Shown piece after piece: positions 12,109 through 21,592 of a stretch of DNA of 64,000 bases (positions are counted from its first letter, which is position 1; each line of letters opens with the position of its first letter). This DNA is from Saussurea involucrata. Lineage: Eukaryota > Streptophyta > Magnoliopsida > Asterales > Asteraceae. The notes beneath the pieces are model-generated. The model saw only the letters and a list, made by a program, of their open reading frames with translations. It made no database searches and had not been told where the DNA came from. Where the stretch lies: the NCBI GenBank assembly GCA_033807775.1, contig CM066313.1:57261984-57325983 (forward strand), written 5' to 3'. The translations under genes were made by a program, and so were the position numbers.

Positions 12109-12368
12109 GATCATCCCTGTGGGCTTTAAGCCTATTTGGATATCGCACTTTTGGAGCTACCGGTTTGACCGGTAGTTGCTTTGGAATGGTTGGTTGCTCT
12201 TGCTTCTTCTCTTTACTCTTCGGGTTTTCCTTCATCACCACCTCTTCATCGGCTTCCATCTCATCCATATCTACGATCTCAACATCTTGCTCTTTAGGAT
12301 CGGTTTCCTTTGATGAAGGCTCTCTTGTCGGATCTCTAATCAGCTCCTTGCCACTTCTCAGATGAAAG
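12109..12368 (-). pseudogene. Athila gag-protease linker fragment
   Basis: On the minus strand this reads HLRSGKEL, then an acidic and Lys-rich stretch ending KAHRDDLN against the solo LTR. LRSGKEL is the conserved motif near the end of Athila gag. It is the continuation of CKAI at 13060, so the TRIM-like element (12369-13059) landed within the motif. No plus-strand gene is present. Confidence 0.75.
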
Positions 12369-13059
12369 TGTTAGGACCATAAATGTCCTACATATTAGAA
12401 AGATATATAAATAATTATATAGGTTAATTATAGAGTTTATTTAATTGTTTGTAAAAGCCATTTGTGTAAAATGGGCTTAATTGCTTAATGGGCTTAAGTC
12501 TTGTTGTCTAAGGCCTAGGTATATAAGGTTATGTTAACCTTAGAATTAGGTTAGAGATTTCATATAGACAAAATCAGTTTAGAAAGCAATTGATTAGTCA
12601 TTCCTAGAGATTCGTTAGAGAGAGATTCAATAGAGAGAGATAGTTGTGTTTTTCATTCAAACATTTGTAACTATCTTGATTCAAGAATATGAGAGGGATG
12701 ACAAGTTGAAATCATCAATTGTTCGTGTTATTGTTTACTGATTTATTGTTACCTGATCAAACTGGAACTCTCAATTGGAACTCTCAATTGGTATCAAACT
12801 GATTTATTCTAAGGTTATGTTAACCTTAGAATTAGGTTAGAGATTTCATATAGACAAAATCAGTTTAGAAAGCAATTGATTAGTCATTCCCAGAGATTCG
12901 TTAGAGAGAGATTCATTAGAGAGAGATAGTTGTGTTTTTCATTCAAACCTTTGTAACTATCTTGATTCAAGAATATGAGAGGGATGACAAGTTGAAATCA
13001 TCAATTGTTCGTGTTATTGTTTACCGATTTATTGTTACCTGATCAAACTGGAACTCTCA
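12369..13059 (+). mobile_element. TRIM-like miniature LTR element
   Basis: The left terminal repeat starts TGTTAGGACC at 12369 and ends GGAACTCTCA at 12773. A 13-bp repeat of attggaactctca follows, then a primer-site-like ttggtatca at 12788-12796. From 12811 to 13059 the repeat occurs again but without its first ~156 bp. No coding sequence lies between. The flanks do not show a clean 5-bp duplication, consistent with loss of one end. It interrupts the LRSGK motif of Athila gag. Confidence 0.7.
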
Positions 13060-14347
13060 TAATGGCTTTGCAATCTTCCCTAGTTTTCCTTTCGGGTTGA
13101 CTCGGAAATGTCCCAGGAGCCCAGTTTTGTAAGGCTTCAGAAATTTGTCCCACTTGCCTTTGAAAGAGCTTTATAGAAGCCGTATTCTGATCAGTAGCCG
13201 CCTTGACCGTGTTAATCGTACCGACTAATCCCTCAACCGTGCTATCCATTTTAGACATGAATTTCATCATCATGTCCTCTAGCCCCGGCTTCTTCTCTCC
13301 GGATTGCCCTTTATTGAATTTCCGTTGGTTGTAACCTGGAGGACGATAGACATTGTTAGAATTGGAATAGTTGGAATTATTACCTTGTTGCTGTTGACCC
13401 ATTTTCTCCCTTGGTTGCCCTTGCGGTTGACTCCACGAGAAGTTCAGGTGTCGTTTCCAACCCTCATTATAGGTGTTTGAGAAAGGATCGTTCCTTGGCC
13501 GGTTGTTCCGATTTTGAAGAAATTGAACTTGTTCCGGCTCGGTCACGGGTGGAGCCATCTCCGGCATACCCTCTTCTATCATAAATGTTGGTTGGATAGA
13601 TGTTCCTTTCAACTGACTCGTGAGTGCGGCTAATTGAGCCTTTATGGCCTTCAACTCCTCATTCTCTTGTACGCTAGCAACACGTCTAAATGCTGATCTC
13701 GGAGTGGCGTAGATGTGTTCAGCCAGGTTGTCGATCAATTCATATGCTTACTCATACGATTTATCCATTAGATCTCCACCCGCTGCAGTTGTAATGTCGT
13801 TTTTGAACTACTGGTGAAGTCCACTAAAGAATGTCTGGATAATGCCGTGCAACCCATGATGAGGACATATTTTCAGCATGTCCTTATACCTCTCCCATGC
13901 TCCATATAACGTTTCTTGGTCCAATTGAGCAAAATGGGTAATCTCGGCCATGAGTTGTGAGGTTATGCTTGGTGGAAAGAATTTCTGGAGGAAAGCAGCT
14001 TTCAGTTGCGCCCAGGTAGTGATCTGATCCGGTTAGATATTTGCTATCCAAGTTTTCGCTCTGCCCTTGAGTGAAAAGCCGAACATCCTCAGCTTGATTG
14101 CATTCTCGTCTACCCCATTGATTTTGAAAGTATTGCAGATCCTCTCAAATGCACGGAGGTGTGCATGAGGATCTTATGTTGGCGCTCCTCCAAACTAGTT
14201 CTGTTGTACCATAACGATGGTACTTGGTTTGATTTCGAAGTAATTCGCACCAGTTGTGGGAGGTTGAATGCCCATGTGTGCGGCTGCCACATTCGGATTG
14301 GCAAACGACCGCATAGGACGTCTCTTAGGAGGAGCTTCGTCGCCCAT
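13060..14347 (-). pseudogene. Athila gag, decayed
   Basis: Gag forms the particle that packages the element RNA. From ATG at 14345-14347 (MGDEAPPKRRP) it runs leftward through the plant retrotransposon gag domain: KGRAKTWIANI, ITTWAQLKAAFLQKFFPP, HFAQLDQETLYGAWERYKDML and CPHHGLHGIIQTFFSGLH. Stops fall at least near 14199, 14178, 14033, 13808 and 13750. The open stretch 13068-13738 holds the rest of the protein, including an Asn/Gln-rich region and GTFPSQPERKTREDCKAI. There it runs into the TRIM-like element. Confidence 0.85.
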
Positions 14348-14597
14348 CTTCAAGTGTCTTTTAGCTTTAGATTATTTTCGTAATTGACGGGCGATTCTTT
14401 CAATTTCTGGATCGAGCGGTTTGATTTCCTTCCCTCGGGTCTTCCTTGGCATAAACCAGTTAGTACTTGAAAAGAAAGATAATTCAAAATTAGCAATCCA
14501 TAAACTGAAAGTAATAAGACGAAAAATAAAATAAAAGAAAAAAATTGGTCAATGTAATAGGACTTATAGTTGGTAGTGCTATCAGTTGCAACTAGTT

Positions 14598-14614
14598 CCC
14601 CGGCAACGGCGCCA
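14598..14614 (-). other. Primer-binding site of Athila
   Basis: The minus strand reads TGGCGCCGTTGCCGGGG, six bases inside the LTR end at 14621. This motif is the well-known primer site of Athila/Tat elements, thought to pair with the 3' end of tRNA-Asp. The tRNA assignment is from general knowledge, not checked here. Confidence 0.85.
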
Positions 14615-14620
14615 AAAACT

Positions 14621-15856
14621 TGATAAGCGGGTTTACACCCCCCTAAATCTAACCGCAAGTGTACGGTGTCGAAATCAAGTAATAGTACAGAAGTACGAGT
14701 ATCGAACACAGGGAGCTAGGAACTAAGTATCACAATGACTATAAGATCTACTAACTGAACGGTCGAAATTGGATTTGTGGTTTATAACTTGTTTAAAAAC
14801 TAAATAAAACTAAAATCGATTAACGGAAGGTTTGGAAAGAACTTTGATAGAGAAAAGGTTGAGGGTTGGACTTCCTACGGTTATACTCTCGATGAACGAA
14901 TACCCGAACGATTGTTACCGATTATTTCTATGAACCCTAGTTTTGAAATTCACCGTTATTCCTTCTCAAGCAATAACGGATTTTATCTTAAACTCACTAT
15001 TTTTAGTTCTTGATCTCCACCGGTGATTTTAAAACACATTAGGTTAAACTTTGTAAGGCAAAAAGGTGATTAGGCTATCTCTACCCGAATCTCCTTTCCG
15101 GCACCTGATTACCTGATCTAGTTATTAATTAATTCTCTCAAACTTAATCAAAAACCATCGAATTCAACTGAAGGTGATCAAACTACAATTGGGTATGAAA
15201 AACTAAAATCAAATGCTTCATAGATCAAATCGAGTAAAAATCTGTCAGTTACACGTAATCCATCATAAAAACCATAGTCGTTCCAACCCCCAACATCTAA
15301 AGATTAGTTCATGTTGGGGTGGGCAAAAACACAAGAATCAGGGTAGAAAGTGGTGTGTGTAAACATCGTGATCGTAAACGTGAAGAATATACTGATGAAA
15401 TCCCTTCTCTCGGCTCTAATCCGCTTTGCTCGGTGAACTTCTCTTCAATCGGTCCTTTATCGTGGCTCAAAAGTGCTCGAAATACCTCTGAAAATCGCCC
15501 CCTCGTAGCCTACCGGCGCACGTGTGAAAGTGATGACCTAAAATCCAGAAAACGCCAAGTATATGAATGGAACAGGAGGTTGCGCGACTTGGCACGCGGC
15601 CTCAGGCCGCGGCGCAAGCCGTACGGTTTCCTGAGAGCTCTGGGTCAGGTTTGGTTCATGGATCTTGGGCTTCCGTTGGGCTTCGTTTTGGACTCTCTTT
15701 TGGACTATTTTCCGCTTCTTTTTCTCGATGCTCATCTTCTTTCGGATTAGCTGCACATTTCACTCGATAAACCATAAAATTCCGCCTTTTTGCTTCAACA
15801 CAAGCCAATCTCATTGGTTTGTGGACCGAAAATAACGCCAAAAAGTGGCGTTATCA
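14621..15856 (-). repeat. 5' LTR of the Athila element (1236 bp)
   Basis: The ends are TGATAAGCGGG and GTGGCGTTATCA, with TGATAA/TTATCA as terminal inverted repeat. Positions 15364-15856 align with 2764-3256. The right boundary abuts the copia-1 integrase sequence. Plus-strand ORFs here (for example 15319-15750) are chance readings shared by both LTRs. Confidence 0.93.
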
Positions 15857-16813
15857 CCAAGAAAGATTCCATCATCAGCCTTGGGATCAAACTTTACAAA
15901 GGCATCTCTGTTGTTCAGTATGAAACACTAACATCCAAAGATGTGAAAAAAGCTAATTGAAGGCTTTCTCCCATGGAAAAGTTCATAGGCTGTCTTCTTG
16001 AATCTTTTGACAATCAACGACCTGTTTTGAGTGAAACAAGCAGTGTCGACAGCTTCTGCCCAGAACTGAGTAGGTAGATGAGAATCGCTGAGCATTGAAC
16101 GTGCAGCTTCTATGATAGTCCGATTTCTTCTTTCAGCAACTCCATTTTGTTGCGGTGTTCTCACTGAGGAAGAGTTGTGAGAAATACCCTTACTTTCAAA
16201 GAAGGAATCAAGGGAACTCTTTTTGAATTCAGTCCCATGATCACTCCTTATAGAGCGAACGGTCATATTGTTCAGGACTTCCATTTTCCTGACAAAAGTG
16301 ATGAGTTCTTCAGGGGTGTCACTCTTAGAACGGAGAAACATAACCCAGGTATAGCGAGAGAATTCATCAACTATGACCAGTGTATATTTTTTTCCAGCGA
16401 GGGATTGTTTGTTAACAGGGCCAAACAAATCCATGTGGAGAAGTTGAAGAGGAGATGACACTGAGGAAACTTGTTTAGACTTGAAGCTTTCCTTTGTTTG
16501 TTTCTCTTTCTCACACGTTGAACATAGAGATTCCTTAGCATATGAGTGTTGAGGTAGACCAGCGACCAACTCTTTAGAAGAAAGAGTATTCAGTGTCTTG
16601 ATTTTGAGATGAGAGAGCCTCTTATGCCACAACCAGTTGACATCAGATGAGGCTTTTGAGAAGAAACAGGAGTTCTCAAGGGTTGTCGAGTCCATGTTTA
16701 TAACATAAACATTTTCCAAATGGTATCCGCTGAGAGCGATCTTCTCTTTTTTGTCAGTAACAAAGCAGGATTCCTTGGTGTCACTTTGTGATCCTTGTCA
16801 CATAGCTGACTGA
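15857..16813 (-). pseudogene. Copia-1 integrase (partial)
   Basis: The 263-codon open stretch 15928-16719 reads from the GAG-pre-integrase segment (WLWHKRLSHLKIKTLNTL, then CSTCEKEKQTK) into the integrase core. The catalytic residues are in LHMDLFGPV, RSDHGTEF and NGVAERRNR, followed by the copia block YELFHGRKPSISFFHIFGC. An in-frame TAG at about 15926 follows FGC. The sequence continues CFILNNRDAFVKFDPK, DDGIFLG to the Athila boundary. The join to the protease (near 16720-16815) is frameshifted. Confidence 0.9.
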
Positions 16814-17040
16814 TGCTTAGAAGATTGTGTGCTTCAGTACTTCGATATATGCGACTCTTCTGAAGGTAGTTGTACCATTTGAGAGTACACCAAACCCTCG
16901 GGTATAGCCTTTTCCATTTCCACCGAAGGTCACTGAGGGATCCTTCTCTTCCTTATATTCAGCGAGCAGGTTCTTTTTGCCAGTCATGTGTCTAGAGCAT
17001 CCGCTATCGAGATACCAGATACCCTTCAGGACCTGCACAT
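16814..17040 (-). pseudogene. Copia-1 protease domain
   Basis: The minus strand reads VLKGIWYLDSGCSRHMTG, with the catalytic DSG of copia proteases, and then FGGNGKGYTRGFGVLS. The frame starts directly after the CAG at 17033-17038, which follows the gag stop TAA (17050-17052) and is in -1 phase to gag. The 3' side is frameshifted before the GAG-pre-integrase segment. Confidence 0.85.
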
Positions 17041-17049
17041 AAAGGAAGA

Positions 17050-19010
17050 TTAGATTGAATTAGGCACCCATTTTACCATGGGTCCACATTTGTCAGTGGT
17101 GGTAGAGGAAGTGGAAGGTTCAGCAATCTTCGCAGCATTTGAAGATTCAGCTTCAGTACTAGTCTTCACTTTAGTTAATTTCTTAACTTCAGTGGATGGT
17201 TTCACCTTAACCTGATTTCCACCAGGATTGGTCTTCTTTGCCTTGGGGGCATTGATCTTCACCTTAGCTAACTTTTCAGCTTTGGTGGCTGTGGGGCACT
17301 TACTAGCAATATGATTGGTAAGTCCACAGTGATAACATTTCCTATAGCTAAAAGTAGCTTTAGGACCATTTGCATGCTTAGCCGATAATTTTAAATGAGC
17401 AGGGCCAGCACCAAGTATACCTTTGGCATTGGAAATTGGAGGAACAATCAGTTCTTTGGATTTCTTACCAATTACATCTACTCTGATTCTAGGAGTAGAT
17501 CGCTGAATAAATCCAGGGATCTTGTTCTTAGAAGTAGATGGATGAATCACTGATGTTTTAGAAATATTCATCTTAGATACAAAAGTACCCTTCTGAGGTT
17601 TTTGATTAAAAACATTTTCTTTACCTTTACCTTTCAGTTTAGAACTTGAGGTAGAGGTTTCCTCAAGAGTGGGAGTTTTAGAAGAGTAATACTAAGATAA
17701 GGAAGTATCAGGGATAGAGGACACGAACATTCCAAACTTAAGCATGGAACGATCAGTGGTTGGTTCTTCAACGTCAGCTTTGTAACCAAGACCACGTTTG
17801 TCACTCATGGGAATCTGAGCTTTCAATATCTCAGTGATCGTTGTTGAGGATTTACACCATCCTTCAACAGTAGCCTTTTCAACCTTGAGTGCCTCGACAG
17901 CATCTTCTCGTTCGATACGGATGAGTTGATTTATACAGACCTCATCTTTTAGATTTTCTTCTATTCTAGAAAGCTTTTAAATTTCTAAATGACAATTCTT
18001 AAGCTATTCAGCAAGATTAGTATTTAGTTTTTCAGCTCCGATCTTGCCATTCATGGCATCATATAAATCAACAGTTAAAAGATCGATGGTCCGACGTCTT
18101 TCGATATCACTAAGAGCTGAAGTTTGAGTATCAGTGAGAGAGTTTGATACCTGAGAGGTGGATGCAGAAGTAGAGGGAATTTCAGTTTGTTCTTCCTCTT
18201 CTTCTATTTTGGCCATTAGGCAGAGATTGGCCTTATCATCATCTTCAGAGTCAGATGATTCTTCATCAGAAAGAGCCCAGTCATGATCTTCAGTGATCAT
18301 GCCTTTGCCTTTCTTCTTAAAGCCTTTCAGCTTTAAATACTTTTCTTTCAGCTTCTTGTACTTGTCATCTCTAGCCCTGGGGTTAGAGGATTTCTTGTAG
18401 GAAAAAGATGAGGGTTTGAAGACTTTCTTAGATCTGCATTCACTAGCAAAGTGACCGATCTTTTCACAGTTATAGCAAGTAGCAGTAGCCTTTTCAACAG
18501 GGGTTGACAATTTTCGCTTATCAGTGAGTGCGAGAGGTTTGTTTCTTTTAAAGTTACTCTTTCTGGTGAATCTCCTGAAAGAATTAGTCAGGAGGGCCAG
18601 AGACTCATCCATTTATGAAGGATCAGCTTCAGATGAGTCATCAGAGTTAGATTCCAACTCAGTGATAGTAACAGTGGATCGCTGAGTAGGCACCAACTCT
18701 GAAGAGAGTAATGCAGTAGGTGTGCTTTTGGAATCTTTTACAATATTCTTCTTAAGATGACACGACTGCTCATGATTGAGCATAGTGCCATATAAGGTAG
18801 AAAGGGTCATAGATTTTTGATCCTTTGAGAGCTTGAGACACATTGAATAACTGTCCCAGCTTTCACGAAGACATTCTAGAAACTTTGTCAGGATCTCAAA
18901 GTTAGAATATTCCTTACCAACGGTTTTCAAGTCAATGATTAAACAGTTAAACCGCTGATGAACTTCAGAGAGAGATTCATTCTTACCACAAATGAAGCTT
19001 TCATACTGTC
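17050..19010 (-). pseudogene. Copia-1 gag, middle and C-terminal part
   Basis: From the insertion point at 19010 leftward this continues the gag begun at 24620. First comes the UBN2-type capsid part (18613-18930: EILTKFLECLRESWDSYS, TLYGTMLNHEQSC). A stop follows after ADPS where copia-2 has SELDES. Next come the zinc knuckle CYNCEKIGHFASEC, acidic and Lys-rich linkers, several stops around 17690-18003, and the C-terminal part 17050-17571. That part has a second knuckle-like motif, CYHCGLTNHIASKC, and ends GPMVKWVPNSI before TAA. The nucleocapsid knuckle binds RNA in this family. It is broken by stops and by the nested element. Confidence 0.87.
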
Positions 19011-19267
19011 TGTTAGGACAAATATGTCTTCAAGATTTAATAGTTAAAGTCAAAGTCAAAGTCTTTGTTTTAGTTAGTCAATGCTAGTTTAATATGCCTT
19101 GTTAGTTCTTAGATATAAATAGCTTTGTCTAATGTAATCTTGTAACACTTCTAGAGCATAACTCACATCTTTGTATCTTTGATAGCTTAATCATCAAGAT
19201 CTACTTTCTCTCTCTACTCTCTCTCTCTCTAGAATTCATCTCTAATCTTGTAGATCTTGGATTAATA
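19011..19267 (+). repeat. 5' LTR of the Gag-only element (257 bp)
   Basis: It starts TGTTAGGACAAAT and ends GGATTAATA, where the 3' copy keeps ACA, so one terminal base changed. A TATA box (tataaat) lies at 19114-19120. A CT microsatellite precedes the 3' end. Confidence 0.94.
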
Positions 19268-20188
19268 ATTGGTATCAGAGCAGGAACAAGATTAGAGTGA
19301 TGGAATTCTACTGATCAAACATACGAATTTGGTGATTTCTCAAGAGAATTTGATCGATTTTCTTGAATTTTTCAAGAAAATCTCGTTTTCTTGGATTTTA
19401 TCAAATTTTGGTGTTGTTTGATCGAATTGGTCTGCGATTTGGTTCTCTAGATTCGTTTTTCTGATAAGATCAACTTTCATTCAAGAATCGAGAGCTAATT
19501 CGAAAGTTTTCAAGATCAATTTTGCAATTTTCTGAGTTTTTGGTCTGTTCGCATGTTTCTACTGTTCGATCGATTCAATTTCTGATTCAGAGGTTTATAG
19601 TTGAAGAAGAAGTGCTTAGTTTTGGTTTTCGAACTAATCTGCACAACTTGATTTCAGTAATTTTGGATTTCAGAGGTGTTTTAAACGTTTTTGGTTTATC
19701 TCGCAAGATCCAAACTTTTCGCAACATTCATAAAGCTTTTCGCAAGATTCATCGATTTGAGTATTGTTCTTCGTACAAGTCTACTTTTCGCAGAGCTTTT
19801 CGCATCACAAAGACCCGAATTTTCAGCTTTTCGCAACCAACTGACCCGCTTTCTGAAACTTTTCGCAAGCTTCTCTTGCGAAAAGTGATCTGTCAGATTT
19901 CATTCTTTGCCCAAGTCTGCTTTTCGCAACCCTTGCTTGCGAATTTCTCCACATTGCGCAACTGTTGCTTGCGAGTTTCTCTACTTTTCGTAACCTTGTC
20001 TTGCGAGTTTATTACTTCTCGCTTCTTTGAGTTGCGAGTTTCTGCCTTTGTTATTTTCAGACGATATTAAAAAAAAAGAGTATTTTAAGAAAAAAATTTA
20101 TAATGAAATTTTTTCTATAGTGTATTTCATACACTTTAAGAGTTTTTCAAGAAAAAGTTTTATATATTTTTTTAATCGTCAATCGAAC
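19268..20188 (+). promoter_or_regulatory. Leader of the Gag-only element with CTTTTCGCAA repeats
   Basis: The primer-binding site tggtatcagagc lies at 19270-19281, complementary to initiator tRNA-Met. From about 19700 to 20040 the leader holds about eight copies of CTTTTCGCAA or close variants and several of the inverted form TTGCGA. No conserved protein is encoded before ATG 20189, although an open frame continues upstream to 20027. Confidence 0.75.
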
Positions 20189-21592
20189 ATGAAGCGGCTT
20201 CCAGTGCTGTTCAAAGAATCTGATTTTGAACTATGGAGAATTTCGTTTATTGATTTTATAGAAAGTAGAGAAAATGGTGAAAACATGATAAAATCTTTCA
20301 CTGAAGGCCCAATGATCAGAACTGGCAAAGATTATACAGAAGAAGAGATTAACAGAATGAAAGCCGACAAGGAAGCTTCATCCAATTTGATCTTTGCAAT
20401 TTACAAACTTCCGCAACACATCTACAAACGCGTTGAATGTTTCAAACAAAACCCAATGCAGATGTGGAATGAGTTATCAAAGCTTGTGATTGGATCTGAA
20501 GTTGCTTTTAAGAGAAAGGAAGAAGAAAAGAAAGCTGAAAAGGAGGATGCAAATCAGATAACATCAGAATCTGAAAATCAAAAAGAAGATCATTCAGATG
20601 CAGAAGAAAAGAAAGTTGATTTTCAGAAAATAGAAGAGAAGGAAGTCGAAAGAGAAGACGAGAAAGAGAAAATTTTCGAGCTTACAAGGAGATTACAAGA
20701 AGTGAAAGATCTGTTGATTATGGAAAGAGAAGATCACAAGAAAGAAAGAGTGGATCTAATTCAAAGGATTTCGAAACTTGAAATGGCTTTGAAGACAAAG
20801 ATTAAAGAAATTGAAGACAAGAAAGATGTTGAACTCAAATGTCTAAGACTTTCCATGCAGAACTCAGATTTTCAGAAAGTCTTATTTTTAGAGAAAGAAA
20901 AATTGGAGAAGGAAAGACGTGTGTTTGAAGAGAAAAGGAAAGATTTTGAAGCTCTAAATGGAAAGATGTCAGAGAAAATTTCTGAGCTTCAAAAAGAGTT
21001 AGATAAGGAAAGTGAAGAGCTTGAAAAGATGAAGAAAGCTGATTTTCAGGCCAGGTGCATTAAAGACGATTTTTCTAAAGAGAGGAAGATATTTCGTCAG
21101 GAAATTCAGAAACTCACAAAGAATTTGGCAGGTTTATCCACAGATATTATGAAAGAGAAGAGAGTGAATTGTGATATTCGGAAGAAGCTCGAGTTGATGA
21201 CAAAGGAACGAAATGCTTTAAAAGACAAAGTGAGGTCGTTCAACAACTCCGTGTGTTTTTCAGAATATCCGATGCGTCCTTCTAACATTTTCTACGAGCA
21301 TTCTGTGGATATGTCTTCCAAATACTATGCTGATCTTCCTTCCTACAAAAGAGTCAACATGCAATGGAAGGTAAAAGATAAATTTCCTGGAAAAGAAGTA
21401 CCAAAATCATCATTTCCAAATAAGAATTTTACAACGAAAGTTAATTCTTTTGTTAATTCTTATTGCGGAAATAATGATTCTGTTAATAATAATTATGTTC
21501 AATATTGGTATGGTACTTACCATTTTCCTTCTTATAGAGCTCCGCTTACCGTGTCAGGACCCAAGACTCGTTGGGTACCAAAATCTACTTAA
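20189..21592 (+). CDS. Gag protein of the Gag-only element, intact
   Basis: The ORF of 467 codons starts MKRLPVLFKESDFELWRISF. ATG 20189 is preferred over in-frame upstream codons because the gag-like N-terminus starts there. The first ~120 residues resemble the copia capsid (DUF4219/UBN2-like) fold, with FELWRISFIDFIES, SNLIFAIYKLPQHIY and MQMWNELSKLVIG. Residues ~125-360 are a long Lys/Glu-rich coiled coil. The C-terminus ends GPKTRWVPKST, the conserved block at the end of Sirevirus gag. I see no CCHC zinc knuckle, unlike the gags of copia-1, copia-2 and the right-hand Sirevirus; this region may have been lost. The frame is unbroken, so the element could still make Gag. The stop TAA is followed by tctgttttgcag. 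Confidence 0.85.
   Translation: MKRLPVLFKESDFELWRISFIDFIESRENGENMIKSFTEGPMIRTGKDYTEEEINRMKADKEASSNLIFAIYKLPQHIYKRVECFKQNPMQMWNELSKLVIGSEVAFKRKEEEKKAEKEDANQITSESENQKEDHSDAEEKKVDFQKIEEKEVEREDEKEKIFELTRRLQEVKDLLIMEREDHKKERVDLIQRISKLEMALKTKIKEIEDKKDVELKCLRLSMQNSDFQKVLFLEKEKLEKERRVFEEKRKDFEALNGKMSEKISELQKELDKESEELEKMKKADFQARCIKDDFSKERKIFRQEIQKLTKNLAGLSTDIMKEKRVNCDIRKKLELMTKERNALKDKVRSFNNSVCFSEYPMRPSNIFYEHSVDMSSKYYADLPSYKRVNMQWKVKDKFPGKEVPKSSFPNKNFTTKVNSFVNSYCGNNDSVNNNYVQYWYGTYHFPSYRAPLTVSGPKTRWVPKST

Larger units (their letters stand above)
2764..15856 (-). mobile_element. Athila-type Ty3/gypsy retrotransposon, minus strand, nested and decayed
   Basis: Read on the minus strand the order is 5' LTR (14621-15856), primer-binding site (14598-14614), gag, protease, RT, RNase H, integrase, an env-like ORF, then a 3' LTR cut at 2764. 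That order, the env-like ORF after pol, the GGCGCCGTTGCCGGGG primer site and the FMDD form of RT are typical of the Athila/Tat branch. The interior holds a solo LTR (11154-12103) and a TRIM-like element (12369-13059). By eye there are about two dozen differences over the ~490 bp of LTR that can be compared, so it is clearly older than the chromovirus at 34662-41932. It sits in the integrase gene of copia-1; the right-hand flank is ccaag at 15857-15861. Confidence 0.9.

Noticed and set aside
12093..12365. Plus-strand ORF starting MDQQFRSSLWALSLFGY
   Set aside because: It starts inside the solo LTR and runs antisense through the Athila gag-protease linker, whose minus-strand reading (LRSGKEL) is the real one.
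15319..15750. Plus-strand ORF in the Athila 5' LTR
   Set aside because: It is a chance open frame in an LTR. The paralogous LTR at 2764-3256 does not keep it open.
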